Part shown: positions 59,111-64,000 of the stretch, piece by piece
How the letters are laid out: every line of letters starts with the position of its first letter
Numbering within the stretch: position 1 is the stretch's first letter
Source of the DNA: Crossaster papposus
Taxonomy: Eukaryota; Echinodermata; Asteroidea; Velatida; Solasteridae
Direction of reading: 5' to 3'
Assembly (NCBI GenBank): GCA_037893245.1
Contig: JBAIAA010000412.1
Coordinates: 1,612,001 to 1,676,000, forward strand
Length of the DNA: 64,000 nucleotides
Notes under the pieces: model-generated
The model's input: only the letters and a program-made list of their open reading frames with translations
Told to the model about the DNA's origin: nothing
Database searches by the model: none
Program-made: the position numbers and the translations under genes

Positions 59111-59934
59111 ACAGGTAGCATTCCCCTTCAAGTTTAGGCAGTTCTTGGTTAAGGCAGTGGAAGAAGAAAAACACACACGACCTGGAAATGGAAACACCAC
59201 ATTTCAAACATCACCTCTAAATCATACTTTTGCAAATGTAGGCCTATATAGTTAGCAAGTGAAAGAAACGGCCTACAAGACTGGAATAATGTTCAAGCAT
59301 TTTAGTATTATTAATTCATTATTTATTTGGCACCCACCACATAAAAAAACAAACAGTACAAACAAAACAATTAACCCGTGGCACATGCCTAGAGTTAAAC
59401 AAGTCTCCCTAAAAACTATGACCCGAAGGCCTTTAACTCCAGTGCCACTGGCTTACAAATATAAACAGATTATACAATAAAACAATAGATTTCTATTATG
59501 ATAAAATACGATAAATAAAATAAATTGCACTTATTGCACACACAAAATAACAAAATCCAATTCCAATACAAATTTACCGCCCCTAATATTACAACAAAAA
59601 TCTAAGTAAACCCGTTTATTTTATTTTTGAAGCTGCCAAGCACAACAATTTAGCACAAAAAAGTCTTGCTCAGTATAGTCAGGGACGTCCGTTTGGTTCA
59701 TATTTTTTTCAAAAGCACCAAATGTTTGGCAATAGTAGCCATTTTGGATTGTTACTATGATCTCGTAACTATTAAGTTATGTGCTTTAGAAAATGTTATT
59801 TAGCCAAGGATGTGTAAGTAGAATCACCAAAATCAACTTAAAAAAATAAAATAATAGATACCCAAATATGGGAATAAATATATTACGCGGCAGGTATTAA
59901 GGATTTGGCGCCCGTCAAAAATCGAAAAGGTATG
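59111..59934. other. Non-coding stretch after the LINE remnant
   Basis: AT-rich. A short stretch at 59631-59675 (AGCTGCCAAGCACAACAATT) resembles the subterminal part of the GGGGCCAATTTCAT MITE family. No gene. Confidence 0.4.
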
Positions 59935-60180
59935 GTATAGATGATGTGCCTCTGTTTACATCTGTATTCAAATGTGCCCGTCAATATGCGCACGCATCAT
60001 GGTTTACATAAATTTGGTTAAGAGATGACATTAGAGGTCACATAATTCAAAGGCGATCTGACCTGCGACGTCACTCTTAAAGCAAATTTTATGTAAAACA
60101 CGATGGGTGCGCATCACTGCCGGGCACATTTAAATACAGATGTAAACACGTGACGTCAGAGGGCACATCATCTATAGCTC
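59935..60180. mobile_element. Long foldback element of about 250 bp
   Basis: TATAGATGATGTGCCTCTGT, then TTACATCTGTATTCAAATGT and GCCCG, pair with the inverted CGGGCACATTTAAATACAGA, TGTAAACA and GGCACATCATCTATA. Pairing continues through GCGCACGCATCATG against its complement. Almost the whole length folds back. GACGTCA motifs lie inside. No clear target duplication. Confidence 0.8.
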
Positions 60181-61430
60181 TACGGTATCATGCATCGTCG
60201 TTCGTCTTGTTCGCGTACACGTCGTGTGCTACACTTAACAATTATTGACTACTATTGTGTCCGTCCCCAAGGGTGTTCAATCCCACATCACATCAGCAGT
60301 CAATAACTGTTTTGTTATACCTCTGTCTTGAAACCCAGCACACATTATGAGGACTGACGATACGAAATGTTCAAGTAAACATAATTTGTTTACTGTAGAA
60401 ATCATGCAAAACAAACTGCAGTGCTGGTGCACGTGGCAGACGAAATGAACTCAAACTTACCACGCGCGCCCAATCCCGCTGGCGAAATTTTTTTCCCCAC
60501 TATGGGAAAGGCCAAATGGGCGTTTCTACACCCCTCGCGTCATGATTATTCAGTAGTTTCAACAATAATACTAAAATATATTGTTATTGCTCAGTCAACT
60601 AGTTACACGTAGGCCAGAGGTACATTAAAGCACTTAGAAAAACGGCTTCTGTCGACCTCTCCCAGTAGTCAAGTAGATAATGGGTTAGGTTATAGATCGT
60701 AAGATTGGGGTTCGAGTTCTCATGGGTTCGATTGTGCTCATTTTTCATTGACTATTTTTGTATTGTAAGTTTATTGTGGGATGAGTTTAATTTGAGGGGA
60801 AGCAAGGTTCTAAGAACCTAAGTGTCTTCCATTCAGTGTGGTCTAGACACGCCCAGTTATGATAATTGGCCTTTACCATGTTGGGAAAAAAAATCACGCA
60901 TCCCGCTGATCGTCTGCTCGTTCGCTGCTCCACTACAGTTTACTATTGTCAATAGTGTATAGGTGGAAATTGCCCGGGTACCAATGATATACAGCTCACA
61001 GAACAGCAGCCGTGTATATCACGCCCACACTTATTGTTGACTGCTGTGATGTAGAATATGACGTATTTAAACGCCCTAAGGAACGCATGCGTCCCCGCCC
61101 CCCTTGGTCTCCGAAGTTGTTATACAACGGAAACGTGATCGTTCGATCGTTGCCGAACATCATGAATACGTAAATACATGTCAGACAGGAAAGTGTGCAG
61201 TTTTGCCGTATTTCGCATAACAAAATTAATCGCCTGTCGAACCAGCAGACATGACTGTGAATTGTACCTTTTTGTTTTTTCAATTGAATTGAATTGAATT
61301 GAACTCAACTCTCTAACAAATGACAATTTTTGGCTTAAACTTTCCCGAAGTTTAAGATTTATACCTCATTTCACAAGGCTACTACATGTACATGTAATAA
61401 CTTTAAATACGAATTTTATTCTGAAACTAC
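60181..61430. other. Non-coding stretch
   Basis: No gene recognised. A short (TTGAA)n microsatellite lies at about 61281-61303, and two overlapping TACATGTA sites near 61383. Confidence 0.45.
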
Positions 61431-61784
61431 CAAGGTAGGATACACCATTGGTAATTGCTTGATGTATCATGAATAGGTAGATTTGGAGGGTTGTATTTTA
61501 TAGTAAATATCGTTTAACTGACCTGTCCGAAGTTTTACAGTCATTGATGCCGAGAAAAGCACGAAAAACAGCGTCGGTTTTCAACCGGCGTCGAGCAGTT
61601 ATTCTTATGTTATTTGTGGTTTTTTTGCGATCGCCGTCCGGCGATATCTACAGGATATCTAGCGCAATCATTGTGCTGGATGCCTAGAATCAATATTTAT
61701 TTTCAGGAGTTTCAGATGGGTAAGATTATTCTTAATAATTCAGTAGTAATTGTTTTCGATATCTGCAAATGGTGTATCTTTCAA
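61431..61784 (+). mobile_element. TTAA-family MITE, plus orientation, decayed ends
   Basis: Begins CAAGGTAGGATACACCATTG and contains ATTGCTTGATGTATCATGAA, GTCCGAAGTTTTACAGTCAT and GCTGGATGCCTAGAATCAAT. It ends ATCTGCAAATGGTGTATCTT. The flanking TTAA is mutated at both ends. Confidence 0.83.
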
Positions 61785-63480
61785 GTCTGTTTTTCAAGGG
61801 CACTACTGGACTCTCGTTAAAACCTCGCGAGTTCTCGAGCGACCGAAACTGCCAACTTGCTGCAAATACAACTTTGCCGTGTATATCGACAACGCTGCGC
61901 TCGCGCTGCGGACTGATACAAGGATATTTATATTGCCGCTTATACAGACCAATGACGCAGATTAAGCGCCAAAAGTTCGGAGCTCCAAAGATATTTGGAC
62001 GTGGCAACCCCAAAATATATGTTTTATTCATTTATTTTGCTTTGTTTAATGTTTCTCCTGTTTTGGAGTTTAAACTGTGACAAAAACACTTCAATAATTA
62101 GGCTAAGGAAACACAGTAGACTAGGTGAAATTTATCTCATTTTAATAGCAGATATGTTAACTTTCTTTTCTTTTCTTTTTTCTTGTTTTCATTTTTACAA
62201 GCAAGATTACATATACTTTACATTCAGAAAACTCTTAAATTGAAATAATACAGAAAATATCGCCAAATGAAATAAATCAGATTTTGAATTTAAATAAAGA
62301 TCAACACAAACTAAACAAATTGACAACCAACCTCTAAGTTCCAGTTAGTAAACAAATAAAAATAAATGTTAAAAAAACAAAAAACTTTATATTTATTTTA
62401 TTAAAACCGTCTTGGCCAAAAAAGGCATATTAGGCATTTCAAATCTTGTCTTCGAAAATCAAGCCAAACCAATTCTCTCAGACCTTTTCAGCTAAGATCA
62501 CCAACAGTTTCTGAACACTTTTGTTGTCCTTTGTAGTAGGTTATAGCATTTTATTTGTGGTGTAGGCTTATAAAAACCAAATCATTGACTCGATAGTTTT
62601 GGTACCCCAGCCAAGAAGTTTAGTAATACAGTACTTCATTACTCCCTCAACACCTGTTAAACAGTTTAAATACTTTTAACCTGGTAAAAATAAATATACA
62701 CACATTGTAAATAGATCGATGTATTTTCACAGCCTACAAAACCCTTTTAACACTGTACGTTGTGTTCTTAATACTGACTGTATTTAGAAGCAAATTTTGG
62801 ATTGCAATAAACTTTCCATAAACTACAAAAACAAGTTTCCAATCTGTGTGATATTATAATTCGATGCATCGCAATTCTTGAACTTAAAAAAAAAAAATTG
62901 CAAAAACAATTTTAGTAATAAATACAAGGGTCATCACCACATAACGGTTCTCGGTTCGCACACTTACAGATTAAGCAACATTTCACATTAAATTTGCACA
63001 ATTCCTTTTTAAGCCGATACAAACGTTGGTTTGTTCCTTCATAATTAAAATTCTTTTTAATAAATATGATTTAACCGCACTTTATACACCAACAAGGATA
63101 TCAACAAAACATTAGAGTTTGGAGTTTTACTCTGTCTTACTCAAATGACAGATTTTTTTTTTTTTTTAAAGCTTATTTTTTCAAAGATATTACTCGTCAT
63201 TTTTATAAGAAACTTTTTCAACCAACACTGTAGTAATCGTATGGCACATTGCATTAATAACGACAGTGCCAATGTGAAGTAATTGGGTGGGCTGTTAAGT
63301 TCCGCGTCCAAAAAGCCTTTGGATTTTGTTGGACTTTGGAGGGTTTGGATTAAAACATGGAAAGACGACAGTAAGCAAAGTACAAAAAATAGGAATCACA
63401 GCCCACTCATATTAATAAACGAACCAAAACCAAAGTATTTACATCTCAGAACTCCAAAATAACCTTTAGGAAATTGACAT
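61785..63480. other. AT-rich non-coding stretch
   Basis: No gene, RNA or defined repeat recognised. Several homopolymer A and T runs. Confidence 0.5.
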
Positions 63481-63800
63481 TGGACAGGAACAAATTAATA
63501 TTAGCCTAGAACCTAACTGAACCAATTAGAACCAACTGGAACAAACTGGAACCAGAAGGTAGCACATAGAACCGCACTGAACTAGTACAGCACACACTAG
63601 GAACAAAACGTAACCATGACTTGACCAATTGAAACAAATTGGAACCAGAAGGTACCAAACAGAACTGCCTTATCAGTCAAAGGTTAAGTGGTTCAGAACC
63701 CACTGGAACCAAATGCGCAAAACGAACTGTATTGTACCACTTGGAACTAAACAGAATCACCATACCAAGAAATGAACAAGACAAGAACCAACCATCTTTG
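63481..63800. repeat. Degenerate GAACCAACTG tandem array
   Basis: The words GAACC(A), AACTGGAAC and CTGGAACCAGAAGGTA recur about every 10-30 bp for 300 bp, for example TGGAACCAGAAGGTA at about 63548 and 63642. This is an old, diverged minisatellite. The frame at 63639-63917 is a product of it. Confidence 0.75.
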
Positions 63801-64000
63801 CCTTTGATACTCAATAATATGCACAACAGAATATCAAAAGTTCTAGCAGAGAGTCATGGCAATTTGTACAATACTTTACTTTTAAGGTGGGAAACATTTG
63901 ACCACAGGATCCCTTAATTCACATCCGCTTGTTGAAACATGATTACAAGTTCCAATAGAAACAACAATTATTCCAAAGGCTTTTAAGTTCCAGTAAAGTG

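Overview
The window is eukaryotic: AT-rich, intron-bearing, gene-poor and full of short inverted-repeat transposons, tRNA-derived SINE copies and simple repeats. Gene content and repeat style fit a marine invertebrate deuterostome, perhaps an echinoderm or relative. That is an inference; no marker in the sequence settles the species. I see no operons, phage, plasmid, CRISPR or rRNA features.

Two protein-coding loci are well supported, both on the minus strand. (1) A SAM-domain protein of the SAMD5/SASH1 type: its first coding exon is 15421 down to 14795, ending at a clear splice donor; the rest of the gene lies at lower coordinates or outside the window. (2) A lin-28 gene: the first half of the cold-shock domain is in 34746-34553, the second half in 26513-26344, and both CCHC zinc knuckles, an in-frame (GGDAD)n minisatellite and the stop codon are in 25570-25198. 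Intron phases agree at every junction. The N-terminal exon is unresolved, with one candidate at 41135-41108 and a weaker one at 48724-48671, so the gene spans at least 16 kb and perhaps 23.5 kb.

The rest is mostly mobile-element debris. One family flanked by TTAA (piggyBac-like behaviour) has about nine copies, one of them inserted inside another so that the TTAA duplication can be read directly. There is a 369-bp element with about 70-bp inverted repeats and a 9-bp target duplication (Mutator-like), several TAA- or TA-flanked MITEs (PIF/Harbinger-like and Tc1/mariner-like), several long foldback elements, and one decayed non-LTR reverse transcriptase at about 58290-59110. Two short motifs, TACATGTA and AGAGGGCG, are roughly ten times more frequent than base composition predicts. 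A 70-nt hairpin at 40560-40629 has the dimensions of a microRNA precursor.

I found no convincing new multi-gene system. The most useful observations are the lin-28 structure with its coding minisatellite and a His-to-Tyr change in the cold-shock RNP2 motif, the nested TTAA insertion, the terminal amplification at 41655-42006, and the hairpin and motif signals.
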